Shown here piece after piece: positions 25,801 to 37,200 of a DNA stretch of 64,000 nucleotides. The notes under the pieces were generated by a model. That model did no database searches. It was not told where the DNA came from and saw only the letters and a list, made by a program, of their open reading frames with translations. The DNA is taken from contig NW_026251792.1 of assembly GCF_025024155.1 (NCBI RefSeq), forward strand, positions 1 through 64,000, read 5' to 3'. The translations under genes were made by a program, and so were the position numbers. Each line of letters starts with the position of its first letter. Position 1 is the stretch's first letter. This DNA comes from Gamsiella multidivaricata. Taxonomy: Eukaryota; Mortierellomycota; Mortierellomycetes; Mortierellales; Mortierellaceae.

Positions 25801-28130
25801 TTGTCAAAAGCACTTGGAAGTTCCGGTGTCGAATCTCTGTTTGCTGAATGTGCTTACGCTGCGAGGGAACACCTTTGTAGACAACCTTCGTGACCTGAGG
25901 AGCCCACTTTTCGAATTCCAACGTCCAATTCGTGAGCGTGCTGTAGTTATTACGAAATAATAAGCGCGTAGTCAGTCAGACGCGTCCATCGCAAAAACAT
26001 GAGGTCTAAATGTTAGCAGTGATCCACATGTAAAAGTACACTTACGAAAGTGGTACAAGGATGAGGAAGGGCCCGTTCTGCTGCTTAGCCTCAATTAAAA
26101 ATGTGACCAAGGAGATGGTTTGAATAGTTTTACCCAATCCCATCTCGTCTGCCAGAATTCCGTTCAAACGATTGTTGTAGAGAGACGCCATCCACTGCAG
26201 ACCCTTCATCTGGTACTCCTTCAGCGTTCCTCCGGTCAAGATAGCCGGCTGCTTCGTGATCTTTTCTTGAATCTTGTGTGCAATATTGTAATAGTCGTTG
26301 CGCCTGTTGTCCTCCTATTTTTCCAGTTGGCCACAAAGATACCTTTGTTAGCTTCCAAAGCAGATATCACATATCTCCACAAAGTTCAGATCATTGTGTT
26401 GAATCACTTACTCCGTCGCCATAATCGAAATCGCTCTCATCATCCATAAGCTCAATACCGCCGCGCGTAATAATGTCCGAGTGGACAGAGTCGTTTTGCT
26501 GGGCAGTAACGGCCTCTGCAAGCGACGCAAGATAGGAGTCGGTCTGCTGCAACAAGTGTGTGATACGCGTGTCCTTGGCCTGATCAATGAGCTTCATGTA
26601 CGCCTCTTCATCGTCATTCTTCAAAGCTTTCAGACGCTCCTTCGAGATACGTTCGATACGCTTGGCCTCTTCCTTTTCAACGTGGGCGTGGAACTGAAGA
26701 ACCAGGCGACCCAGCTTGTTTTGCTTCATCTGCTGTGTCCTGTGCCACTGGATCATATCGCGTCCGTGGTTGACAATGTTCTGCAAGTAGTCCATGTGCT
26801 TCTGCTTCTCACGTCCCTCGCGATCCTGTCTCTGCTGCCTTTCGAGCTTCTCAGTCATGCGAGCCTCGCGCAACGATTGTTTCTTCATCCTGCGATATGC
26901 GGCTCTGTCCGTAGACGTTGCAAGCATGGTCGCTTTGGACATTCCCTTGATGATTTCAGCTCGAAGCTATCGTTGATCGGTAGTATCAATGAGATGAACA
27001 GCAACAGTTAGCTTTCACGCCCACCATAGATGCATCGATACAACATGCACGTGCGTAGCACGATCGTTGACTGCACCTTCTTCTGTCTTTCCAAAAGTCT
27101 CAGGGCCTTCAGCTCAATAAGGGCTTTCAGCTTGGGTCCCGAAGGGGGAGCCTTGTTTTCTTGGTCCAAAAGGCCGCCAGAGGGATCCAGGGCCTCGCTG
27201 GCAATATTGCTGGGGAGGCTGTCGAGCTCCTCGATGCGGTACTTGACACGTGTCTTCAGTCGGTTGTCGCGCTCCTGGGCCAAAGCATATGGGTCAATGC
27301 CCACTGGCGATATACTGGGAATCAGGAGGCGCTGCTGCCGTGAAGCATGGACCGCGGCGGGCAGGGTCTTTTGAAGATATGAGAATGGCGATGTGTAGGC
27401 GTTGTAATCGGATGCTGTTGGCATCTGCTCGGATAAATGGTGGCGGGCCACATCCACGATTCTACCAGCAACTGATGCTGTGGGTTCCTTGGCGCTCAAA
27501 GCTTGTTCGACCGACTTTGGTGTGAAAATGGCTTCCTGAAGATGTGGTGGTACAGCCATGTTGGCCGAGATCAGCTTGAATGCGATTATCTGGTATCGAA
27601 GGTCTGTGAGCTGCTCTGTTGAAAAGGGCGATCCCTGGGTAGGAGGCAAGGCCGGCGCGCCAGGGGGCTGCTGCTGCTGTAGCTGATGGAGCTGCTGCTG
27701 TTGAGCTTGCTGAAGCTGATGAAATTGTTGTTGCTGCTGCATCTGGAGAAGTTGTTGTTGCTGCTGATAAGGTGCAAGGCCTTGAGCCGCTTGGGCGCGT
27801 TGCTGATTCTGAGCTTGTGCAGCTTGGTAGGCACGCAACAAATTCATCAGCTGGGCATATTGCTGGTTGGTTTGCTCCGTTGCTCCTGCAGCTTTCATAT
27901 TGCGAACAGCCTATGAAGGCAAGCAAGCCATCAGGTCCAAAAACAGTCAGTACGCAACTGATGCAGGGATCAGGATCAATCTGTTTGTTGTTAGGATGAC
28001 TTACGTTCAAGACACTGGTGATCTGCTCTTGAGATATGTTGGCCACCATCTCATGGCTAATGGCCTGTGGTTGCTGCTGCTGCTGAGGCTGCTGTTGTTG
28101 TTGCTGAGGTTGTAATTGTGCTGGATTCAT
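22827..28130 (-). CDS. SNF2: SWI/SNF or RSC catalytic ATPase (SNF2/STH1 type) with bromodomain
   Basis: Eight exons join in frame (complement of 22827-23339, 23451-24770, 24908-25199, 25296-25940, 26046-26314, 26412-26966, 27062-27910, 28005-28130) to about 1522 residues. Order: Gln-rich N-terminus; QLQ domain near 143-172 ([15 protein letters not shown]); HSA region near 330-420 ([15 protein letters not shown]); DEXD helicase half with Walker A DEMGLGKT and Walker B box DEGH; second helicase half with [15 protein letters not shown] and QDRAHRIGQ; SnAC-like region; AT-hook-like GRGRGKK and KRGRKP; bromodomain near 1240-1350 ([18 protein letters not shown]); acidic tail. It slides and evicts nucleosomes using ATP as part of a remodelling complex. 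SNF2 and STH1 are paralogues only in some fungi, so the symbol is generic. The 27062 donor (GTGCTA) is non-standard and was chosen by reading frame. The start is uncertain; an extra upstream exon is possible. Confidence 0.94.
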
Positions 28131-28575
28131 GTTGCGGATCGCTGTACGTCGGAGAAAGGGGAAGAAGGAGTCCGCAAATATAGCTCGATCACTCGAGTAC
28201 ACGTAGAATCAACCGCGCGTGTCTGGTTTCTAGTTAGGGAAGAGCAAGTGTTGTCTTCTATGGCTGGGCTGGAAAGTCGGCACTAATTGCGGCAGTTATT
28301 GTTGATGCAGTTGTTGTTGCTTGAAGGAAATCCCTCTCCCGTGGATGGAGCAGGATGCGGAAAAATGGATGGTTGTGCAAGTTGTGTCTGCAGTCGGGGT
28401 CGCAATGGTCTGAGTATATTATTTATCTGTAAACCAAATGGAGGACAGATGAGAGTGGAAAAAGAAAACACATCCACGCCCTTGTCGACAAGACATCCGC
28501 GCATCGGACTACGATGACGTCACCGAGCGCACGTGACCCTACACTATGAACATGCTGACAAGCATGCATATCTAG
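28131..28575. other. SNF2 upstream region
   Basis: Lies between the SNF2 start and the 3' end of the broken nuclease gene. A 73-codon minus-strand frame (28283-28504) has a Pro/Gln/Asn-rich end and might be a leader exon of SNF2. There is no supporting motif. Confidence 0.4.
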
Positions 28576-30623
28576 CTATTTTGCTACTTGGTGAAACTCC
28601 TGTGTTCCTTCCTTCCTTGCCTTCTTCATTGTGCGGTCGGATGAAGAACTTGATGCATCAGCCGTGGGATTGACGTCGGTGTTGGAGACCTCAACCGAGA
28701 CGATCGAAGCGGCGCGTCTCTTGCTGGTTAGGCCACCTGAATTGGTCGCTGCTGCTATCGACGGGCTGGCTGCTGCTGCTCCTCCGCCACCACTGCCGCC
28801 TGCTCCAACTCCAATGCTGTCAATGGCATCAGCTGATAGTCCGCCTGCTTCTCCTCCACTACCACCACTACCGCTATCAGCAGCGACATTCATCCATGGG
28901 TATGATCCGTCTTGACGCTGAGGTTGAAGGTACAGCGGCCGCTGCTGGTGGATCAGGTGGGCCTTGATAGCATTGTTCATGTTCGCGGACGCCATCACGT
29001 ACCGCTGTCGGAAGCACTTACGCGTCTTGCAATAAAGGGTGCGCCAGTTCGATGTCGCGCAGACAAAGCCATGGCAGACTGGGCATTTCTTAGACGAGTA
29101 GTGCTCATTGATCCCAAGCACTAGGTAGTCCAATGACCGTGCCTAAGTCGATAAAAAAGAAAATGAAGGCATTGTTTGGAGACATTGTTAGTATGTCGCA
29201 GTAAATGAACGACCCTGCTGAACAGTCGTCGCAACGATGTGCCCTACCAGATTGACGAAAAACGCCTCGAACGTGCTATTGAGTGCTGGAGGGCCCTGCA
29301 CAGCAGTAAACTTGGCCAGACCGATCGCGATCGCGACATGTTGATGCGGCAACCTCGGCCTTCCGACAGATCCTCCAATCATATTTAGCAAGCCGTTGGT
29401 AACCTTGTAGAACTCCTCCTTTCGACAAACTTCAGCGTCCCACCCATGCTTCCAGAAGTTGGTGTTATTGTAAAAGTTGTTTAAATCTTCTTCTGATGCT
29501 CGACGCGCTGCAACGTACTTGCGAAAGGAGGCGCCTTCTCCCTTGAGCAGTGGCAGGTCAGTCTCGATATCCTGGATGGTCCTGCCGGTGGATGCTCCAA
29601 TGGAATTCTCTTTTCGTTCCTCGAGCCAATTGGCAAAGCTGTCCGTTGGCCGCGACACGGCCTTGCGCTTGACCACCATATCAAAGTACTGAGTCGTCTG
29701 AGTCTGCTTGGTCAGCTTGCGCGCCTTCTGCCTCTTCCTCTGGTCCTTCCGATCACTGGGCTTCCGCTTGGCACGCCTTGTCTTCTTCTTCTTCTGGTCG
29801 CCCTCCTCGCCGAGGGGTCGCTTCAATATGGCAGGAGTCTGGCCAGGTGGGAGCGAGACGGTGGCACCAACGAGACAGGAGGTACCCAAATCGAGCGGCA
29901 ACACCCCAACCTGACTTGGATCTGCAGCCAACAAGCTCTCCACAGCTGCAGATGTGGAGAAGACATTGCGGGCCTCAGTCAGGTACCTGTTGGTGCCGCC
30001 AATGGTGGTGACGAAAGGATTGGGCAACTTGTTCTCGGGAACACGGCGGTACCGAACAGACTGCAGCTCCTTCAGTTTAAACGCCAGCACCTGTAGCAGA
30101 CGGCCGTTGGTCCGGATCGAGCCCCTGAGGATATAACCCCTGCCGTGCCACTCCTTGGGTCGAACGTCTCGGCCCACAAACATCCGAGGTGTTCTCGAAG
30201 CCCTCCCTTGCCGTTCTTGCCGTCCAAGTCCATAATTGCTGTCACCTTGCGGTAGCCTTTGTCGTGCTTGTCAGGCGGGAGACCTACATCCGTCAAGAAA
30301 GTGGTGACAAGGCGGCCAGGCGTTGTCTTGGTCAGCCAGTTTAGAGCGTCAGCCTGCGCGGGAACTATGGCTGGATCCTGAAAATAACGATCCTCGACCA
30401 TCATACGCCGGATCTTGTCCTTGAGGGTCGGCCAGTGCCAGAACAGCGGGAGCAAATGCCGCTCAGAGAAGCCAACATAGCGAGCCGCCAGGAGTGAGAG
30501 AGGCGCAATACGTCTCGATCCGCCACTGGCCTTATTGAGAAGTAGATAGTTCTCAATGGCAGGAAGCTCGGGGTCGATCTTTAGAAGCACCGCGTCAGGT
30601 TGGGCATCCGCTTGTGAGTTGAT
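28576..30623 (-). other. TnpB/Fanzor-like RuvC and zinc-ribbon module (C-terminal)
   Basis: Key blocks in order: GRGYILRGSIRTNGRLLQV (near 30150-30090), LPLDLGTSCLVGA, where the Asp of LDLG (codon 29890-29892) fits RuvC motif I, a Lys/Arg-rich insert, then IAIGLAKF and, across a GT-AG intron (29143-29247), ARSLDYLVLGINEHY followed by the zinc ribbon KKCPVCHGF and LYCKTRKCF, then RQRYVMASANMNNAI and the tail RPLYLQPQRQDGSYPWM. The zinc ribbon followed by a motif of the RDxxAAxN class is the hallmark of TnpB and Fanzor RNA-guided nucleases. Here the expected motif III Asp is Tyr (codon 28999-29001). The motif II Glu is not obvious. The C-terminus is low-complexity Gly/Ser/Ala. Confidence 0.65.
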
Positions 30624-32529
30624 CTATTGTAAAAAGAAAAGAAGACATTGGTTCAAAATAAGTATTTCATGAATGCTGCTCTCTTTGCATTTCGCCCGTG
30701 ATAAAGCTTGAAATGGCAGCGCCACATTACCTTCTTCTCAAGGGCGACCGAGCCGTTTCGATACATCATTTTCACTGAGCGATAAAACTGTTTGGTGGTC
30801 GACTCGAGCAACTCGTTGGTTGGGTAGGAGACGGAGCGGGGAGGAACAGGGGGCAATGTAATGCCCAGGGCTGTAGCACGTGCAAGTAGCTGGCCGACTT
30901 GCCGCTCGATAACCGTCTTGGACTTGATCTTGCAGGAGTAGATGTGTGCTAGCAGAATCTAGTAGAAGGCGATGAAGGGCTTATCCATTGCGGACGGCTC
31001 GGCATCTTCGTCGCCATCATCCTCAGTGTCGTTGTCGACACCATCCTCCGCGTCTTTTTCGCCTTCCTCACTATTACTCTCAGTGGAAGTGCTGGCGATA
31101 CTGCTGCTGGTCGCCTGAGAGTCCTTGTTAGGTTGGAGCGCCACACGGATCTTGGATTCGACGGCGGGACATAAAAATGATAGGATGGTTCGGTCCTCCC
31201 CAGTCAGACCAACGGTCTCGATGAACGCGCCCAGAAACTCCTGTGCGTGTCTCTTCGTCACACGAACTTGCTCAACAACCTCAAGGATACAAGCAGCGAC
31301 CCGTTGCTGCTGATGTTGCTGTTGCTGCTCAGACGAGGGGAGCTGACTGTTGTTGGTGGTACAGTGCGGGACGTCTAGTCGCGACATGTAACTTTTATCT
31401 AGAAACACCTATTCATTTTCAAGTACAACCACTGAATCGAAGTTTGGATCATTAAAGTGCGTATAACCCTTCCCTCTGCAAACCAATGTTCGCCGTTTAT
31501 CAATATAACCTCTAGTTCCAAGGTTTTTGAGTTTCAACGTTTTCTACGTACAGTGGCGACTAGATATCCCGCGCTATAGCTGCTGCCGCTGCCCGCTTGC
31601 TGTTAGCTTTGACTGTGCCGACGGGAAGGGAGACAAGGGGGTGCTCCCACACCATGGCATTGATCAGCTGCATCTTGTTCATCTTGTCGATCTTGAATGA
31701 TGGCTTCTTGGCTAGCTCCTTTTCCTTCTGGAGTCGCCGAGCCTCTCGTTGTCGCTTCTTCTTTGCCTCCTTCCCCTTGGACTCGGCTACTGACTCCCGG
31801 TATCGTGCCTCCTGCTTCGCCGTGTACGGCTTCCACTGGTATTGCTTGCAGATGGATGGTTGCTCGTGCTGCTGCGGTTCTGGCCGTGCCTTGTACGAGT
31901 ACCGTGGCCGATGCACCTGTCTTGAGACTCCAGGCTGGTGAGCTAGCCGGTCGATCACACGGTACCTCCTAGATTCCTTGTGCTTGCCCTGCCGATCGGG
32001 TTTGGCGTTGCTAGAGCATATCAAAGAGTGCGATAAAAGGTAAACAAGGCGTCATACCGTTTGCAAGTGATGGGAAAGACATATCAGAGGTCATGTGAGA
32101 CAATCACATAGCACCTAATGTATTACCTCTTGATGCTCAAGTTCTCTTGGCGCTTCTGTTCCTTGACTCTGGCATGCCGGTCCTTGACCACCTTGTACTG
32201 CTGACAAAGCAGCTCGTAGGAAAGGGAAGATGCAGGGGAGACCGTCAAAGGCGTCGCTGACTGTGAGGACGGCGACAAAACAGAGGATACGTCCGCTGAA
32301 ACAGCAATCTCCTGGGTCATTGTAATAAACACGAGAATAGAGTCGATGCCTTCCTGACTGCCGCAAATCACGCGTGGGCTCTCGAGATACTCCTCTGCCA
32401 GGGACGGCACGTCTAATAGAGAAAGGGTTCAAAAAAAGAGTCACGATGAGTCTGGCCATGTCCACAAGGAATAGAGGCGATATGGGCATGCAGGCAAGTT
32501 ATTCGTTCCTACCTGCATCGGATAGATCC

Positions 32530-33296
32530 TTAATAATGCTGTAGTTGGTGGCAAGGCCCATCGATGGGATAGTCATTACGCGAGACGCATGCTAGGGCAG
32601 TGAGTTTGGTGGTCGAGAGTCCTATCTGGGCCAGCACCGCCGCTCTCTTATATTCGAGGACCTTGACCTCGTCCCACTTGCCCACAGGACACCAGATTGT
32701 CGAGACCGAATCGTAAGCGAAGGAGTCCGAGTCTTGAGACAGAACAATGTCTTCGGGTTGACAGTCAGCAGCGATGGCGATGTCGGCTTCGGTCCAGCAC
32801 AGATGCGCGTCAAGCTCTCGACCAAGCAAGAACTGAATGAAGTCCTCCCGATCATGAAGGGACCACTTGAATCCTCCGCGGAGGCTGTTTTCGACATTCT
32901 TGAACATTTGCTTGGTAAGCGGCTTGCCTTGACTGACACGGTTGCTGAGCGTCTCGATTGCGATCTTGGCGTTCTTGAGGCCCTTGACTTGCTTCTCGTT
33001 CCGCTTGCGGTGAGTCTCTTTCTTCTCGAAAGCAGGGACGCCGTCGACATAGAACGCTATGCGCATGTGCAAGGGGTTGCCATACTTTTTGAGATGCTCA
33101 AGCAGGATAGCATGCGCCAATTGTTTGTCGTCTGCGTGTTTGGTGTAGATCCCGCGAATTTTATGGAAGAAGGACAGAACATCGACGCGAATAGTGGGTA
33201 TAGTGGGGATGGGGTCGTCAGGCAGGTGGTAGTGCATGGGGTGGGATTGTAGCCCCTCTTCTTTCTCAGCCACGGGTAGATTCCTTCCAAGCCCAT
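32530..33296 (-). other. XPG/FEN1-like nuclease module (N-terminal)
   Basis: The chain opens MGLEGIYPWLRKKRGYNP at 33296, typical of the FEN1/XPG N-terminus. A single-base loss in the C-run near 33250 then moves the frame. The downstream frame carries VDVLSFFHKIRGIYT, AFYVDGVPAFEKKETHRKR (XPG-N type), then TEADIAIAADCQPEDIVLSQ and DSDSFAY, the acidic XPG-I motif that binds catalytic metal, followed by ACVSRNDY, equivalent to the conserved SGNDY helix-hairpin position. After NDY the frame shifts again; the correct continuation, IPSMGLATNYSIIK, is in another frame. Flap endonucleases cut branched DNA; here the substrate is unknown. Confidence 0.75.
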
Positions 33297-33619
33297 GATC
33301 GATAACCAACTAGGAAAGTATCTATAATTAAAAGGTCCCCGCTGGCAGAGAAAATTGGTGGCAAGGAATGACAGGCAGTTATTTATCTTGTGCGGTCAAT
33401 GATTATCTGAAGTCGGTTATTACCCACTCTCGTGCAAAGAGTGGTGGAACTAGTTTGTTTCTCACCGCATGGTCGAAAGAAAAGCTGGGTAGCATATCTC
33501 ACTGAGATCCTTGCTCCTTTGTGCGGGCTTGGCGAGCTTTTCAACAATGCACGTTGACTGTTGTCAGTAGACAAGTTGCATGTTTGTAGCAGCTCTTTAA
33601 TGGGACAAGGAAACTTGCA
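33297..33619. other. Upstream flank of the broken nuclease gene
   Basis: About 320 bases with no coding signal that I can support. It may hold the old promoter of the minus-strand nuclease gene. I found no terminal inverted repeat. Confidence 0.4.
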
Positions 33620-34099
33620 CTACAAGATAAACGATGGTACTGTGCAGAACCTCTCTTCTTGTCCGGTCCTGACAGTTGAGTCCCATAGACCGCAGGAGAA
33701 AGCGTGTGGATCATAAGGTGTTGAATTAAAAGACGGTGGATGCCAAAGGATATGGTTCGCCGCGCCTCCACTGGGCATATGCCGTAGCCAATCCTTCGGT
33801 GCCTTACCGCAGCTGCCTGTGAATGGCATACAGCTGTAAAGCCCAATTGACCCGCATGTCATGTCAGCGCAAATGTTAGAGTGCTTCTGTGTGATCGCAG
33901 TGGAGTCGACTGAGCACTCACAGAGAGAAAATGGGCGCGATGAATCTCGGAGCCAAGTCTCATGAACCATCCTGCATTCGAATGCCTTTGTGCCGATCAG
34001 CAATGACCAATCTGCTTTGTGTCGAGCCTTGGTCGGAGTGCTCCTTTGTGTAGTGTTGCTTGCATGGGGTTCTTGGTCCATGATGAGATTTATATCCAC
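33620..34099 (-). CDS. Hypothetical Cys-containing protein (uncertain)
   Basis: An open frame of 159 codons with balanced amino-acid composition and a Cys/Trp/Pro-rich stretch such as CGSIGLYSCMPFTGSCGKAP and DPHAFSCGLWDSTVRTG. I do not recognise it. It has no clear signal peptide or membrane segment. It lies head-to-head with the 34234 gene and upstream, on the same strand, of the broken nuclease gene, so it may belong to that element or be chance. Conservation would be needed to call it a gene. Confidence 0.3.
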   Translation of the reverse strand: MDINLIMDQEPHASNTTQRSTPTKARHKADWSLLIGTKAFECRMVHETWLRDSSRPFSLCECSVDSTAITQKHSNICADMTCGSIGLYSCMPFTGSCGKAPKDWLRHMPSGGAANHILWHPPSFNSTPYDPHAFSCGLWDSTVRTGQEERFCTVPSFIL

Positions 34100-34233
34100 A
34101 CGCTGTCTCCTTTATCTTTTCCACCTCTCCTTCTTTCTTTTCCTTTGCCACAACTTTCTACTTGCACAAACACACGCACACCCCTGTCCCACTGTTATTA
34201 GATCTTCCTGTCCATCCATTACGAACGGCGCCA

Positions 34234-37200
34234 ATGTCTTTTACAACCGCTCAGGCGCACGAGCACGCCGTCTGGCTGAGCCAGCAGTACTCGCCTTGGT
34301 GTTTGCTACACATGCTGCTCAAAAACCACAGCGAACTCTTCTCGACCGCACTCCTCGAGGAACTCCTCCCGCCCCACACACCCTATCTGCCGATATCGTT
34401 TACTTCGCCTGCATCACCCTCTACTTGCTCTTCTCCTTCGTCGTTATCTTCTACTTCATTTTCTCCCTCGGCCTCTTCTTCCATTGCTTCACGGTCACAC
34501 TCAAGTACATTTGCACAGTCCACACAGTTCGCCCAACAGCAAGACCAAGAGAGCCCAAACCCGTCGTCAGCCCTGCGCCCAAAGGCTTACCTCTCGAGGT
34601 ACCTGGTGCAGCGATTACATTTTGGATACTATGGCAACCGCAGCACTCTTCCCGAATCTGCTGTCCGATACCTGACTGCAAGGGCTCGTCTAGAGTTTGG
34701 ATATTTTATTATCCGTGGGCGTGCGTTCTGGCATGTGCTGCCTGAAGATTTGGAAGAGCATCAGGATATAGATGCGCAGGACCCTGCAGGTTTTGAGGGG
34801 AATGGGCAGGAAGCAAAACCAGGGGCCAAGGCTGAAGGACTGCAGGACCAGCACAGTCGACGAGCAAGAGCGCAGCAACGCCCACATCGACAACGGCCAC
34901 AACAGGGTCAGCAGATGCAAGCGCAGGTCGACGATAACGATCCTGGTGGCAACAAGGACGAGGATCCAAACGCATTAGTATTTTCAGAGACATCGGCCAT
35001 CATCGGAAGAAGGCGGGGCGGAGCTGGAGCGGCTGGCAGGGCCAGGTTGAACAGTCAGGAAGAACAGCGCGAGAGGATCGTCAACGGAAATCAACGGTGT
35101 GAGGAACGGGAAGAGCAATTGCTTATGGCAGAGGCTGTCAGATACCTCGAGCGGCAGCACTCCAAGCTGATAGTTGATCTCCTGGTGGACTTAACGCAAG
35201 TCCCATTGAAGCCACCCTTCTCACCAAACCCAGACCTGAGCACGGCAGCGACATCAACTGAACTTTCCGAACGGCAGGTTGCGGCAATTTACTGGAGGCG
35301 AGTCGCTTTGACTAAACTGATCGATTCACAAGCAGAAATGGATACCGATATACTGGCTAGGATACCCTCTTCGCCGTTTCTAAATCGACGTGCAGATTGC
35401 TTTTGGATGGACCGCTTACAGCGCCCACCAACAGTGTCCATGACACTGAAGGATTTAAAGACGCAGTCCCAGCCGCATGGCGGTATGCGAATGGTTCAAG
35501 ACGACGCTCGTCTCTTTCAAATCGCATCGGGTGTCTTTGACGGACTTGCAATGCATCCGAAAAAGTGGGGGAGATCTGTACGCAGCATCATCGATGGTCC
35601 TCGCCTGTACTCGCCCAGTATTGTTGAAAGTCTCGTTGTCGAATACGGATATATGCCCTTGCCCGAAGACGATGCTGATCGCAAAATGCACTACAAGGGC
35701 GGTTGCAGGGCGATGACGGGAGAGCCAGATGTATTTCCGAGCGATGGGTCGCATGTTATCAATAGGCAGGGGCTGAAGGGCCAGGGTACCTCAATCTGGT
35801 ACTTCTATAACCTGCAGCACACTGAAGTCATGGTAGCATTTCTGATGCACCGGGCCCCAGTTGTATTGGATTGGTTGTTTGAGCAGGGGTTTGAACTTAA
35901 GCCTCGATCAGGCCTGAGATGTCCGGGTATCTCACGGGTATTGCTCTTGCAGTGCTGTATCCCTGGATGCCACGCAATGGTCCGACATGTTTATCAGCAA
36001 TCTACAGCCTCGCCGGTCATGTCATCCTCTGTGGCCGTTAGGACAATGAAGACGGAGCTATTAGGCTATGGCAACAAACCCAAGCGTATCGAGTTTCGGC
36101 AGGAAGACTTTGCTGAGGTTCTTAAGGGAGTTCCGCTGTCGCATTTGCGCGAGACGTTGGATATCATGAGGGATCTCGGGATGGAGAGCTACATAGTGCA
36201 GAATCGGCTGATGGAGCAGCTCCAGATCCCCGGGGGGCCGGCGCCAGTGGATGTGGAGAAGGTCAAACTGACCGTTCTGGTAAGGGTTCAGTTTTTGTAT
36301 CAATGAGTTCATTCGCGTGGTCAATTACTGCTATTGATAATTTCTCCTCTCTCTCTGCAGTTTGCCAATTGCGTCCAGAACTTTAAATCATCCGCTTCTG
36401 ATACTATGCTGGCAGCGACCGATATAGTCAACCTCGCACTTCAGCAGTCGTTTGAAATCCAAATGGACTCTTCAGGGGTGTTCGACCGGGAGTGGAAACA
36501 CACGTTCGAGGACACACTCTTGAGCCTCCGACGGGAGCGTTTGATCGTCCATTCTCACGTATCAGCTTGGATTCAGGAGTCGTTGGATCCCGCACAGGCA
36601 GCTTTTCGGATTTGTTTCGACCACGTTATATTGGACACACTGCTCGGGATCACGGAGTGGAACGTGGCGCAAGTCAAACGATTGCAAAAGTGGACCAGGC
36701 TTCAAGAAAGAGAGGCGCGTATGAAGAGCACCAGAACTGGTCGCCAGTGGGAACAGATCAAGAGGCGACTGGTGTTCGTGCAAGACAAGGATGTTGATGG
36801 CAAAGACGATCTGATGCGGAGTGTTGGAGAGCAAAGGAGGATCGGACTGAACATTGAATGGACAACGAATGACCAGATTACAATGCTACCCTCAGGTATT
36901 GTCGCCAGCCTGCCAAAGGGCAGTGAGATGGTCAGGATCAGCGATGACGGCTATCTGCTGCTGGATAATGGATGTTTGGCCCAGGGTCTATTGCTTTGCA
37001 ACCAACTCGTAGAGGGAGATGCCGTCCTGGACACGAATAGCAGGGTGGACGAGTTCTTGCGAAAGGGCGCCAATGTGGAAGAGAAGCACTGGATCTGGCT
37101 GGCTATGGGACTGGTGACCGTGTCACTGCAAGGTCCACGGGTGGCCGAGATTCCACTCTCTGAATCTTCAGCTGCTGGCAATCGCTCGATCCGCATCAAG

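Larger units (their letters stand above)
28576..33296 (-). pseudogene. Broken XPG/FEN1-like nuclease plus TnpB/Fanzor-like RuvC fusion gene
   Basis: Read 5' to 3' on the minus strand, coding segments are about 32530-33296, 32118-32410 (exon start GAC-VPSLAEEY), 31560-32016, 30731-31408, 29248-30623 and 28576-29142. Introns with good GT-AG borders and matching phase link most of them, which argues for one gene. The N-terminal part is an XPG/FEN1-type nuclease; a basic linker with KQYQWKPY and WEHPLVSLPVGT follows; the C-terminal part has RuvC-like and zinc-ribbon motifs. Lesions: frameshift near 33250, frameshift near 32570, in-frame TAG at 31560-31562 and at 30959-30961, and a frame change near 30190-30250. 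From memory, a Mortierella protein family has the same order in one chain, so I infer a mobile-element or selfish nuclease gene that decayed here. The TAGs could instead be unrecognised 3' splice sites. Confidence 0.72.
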
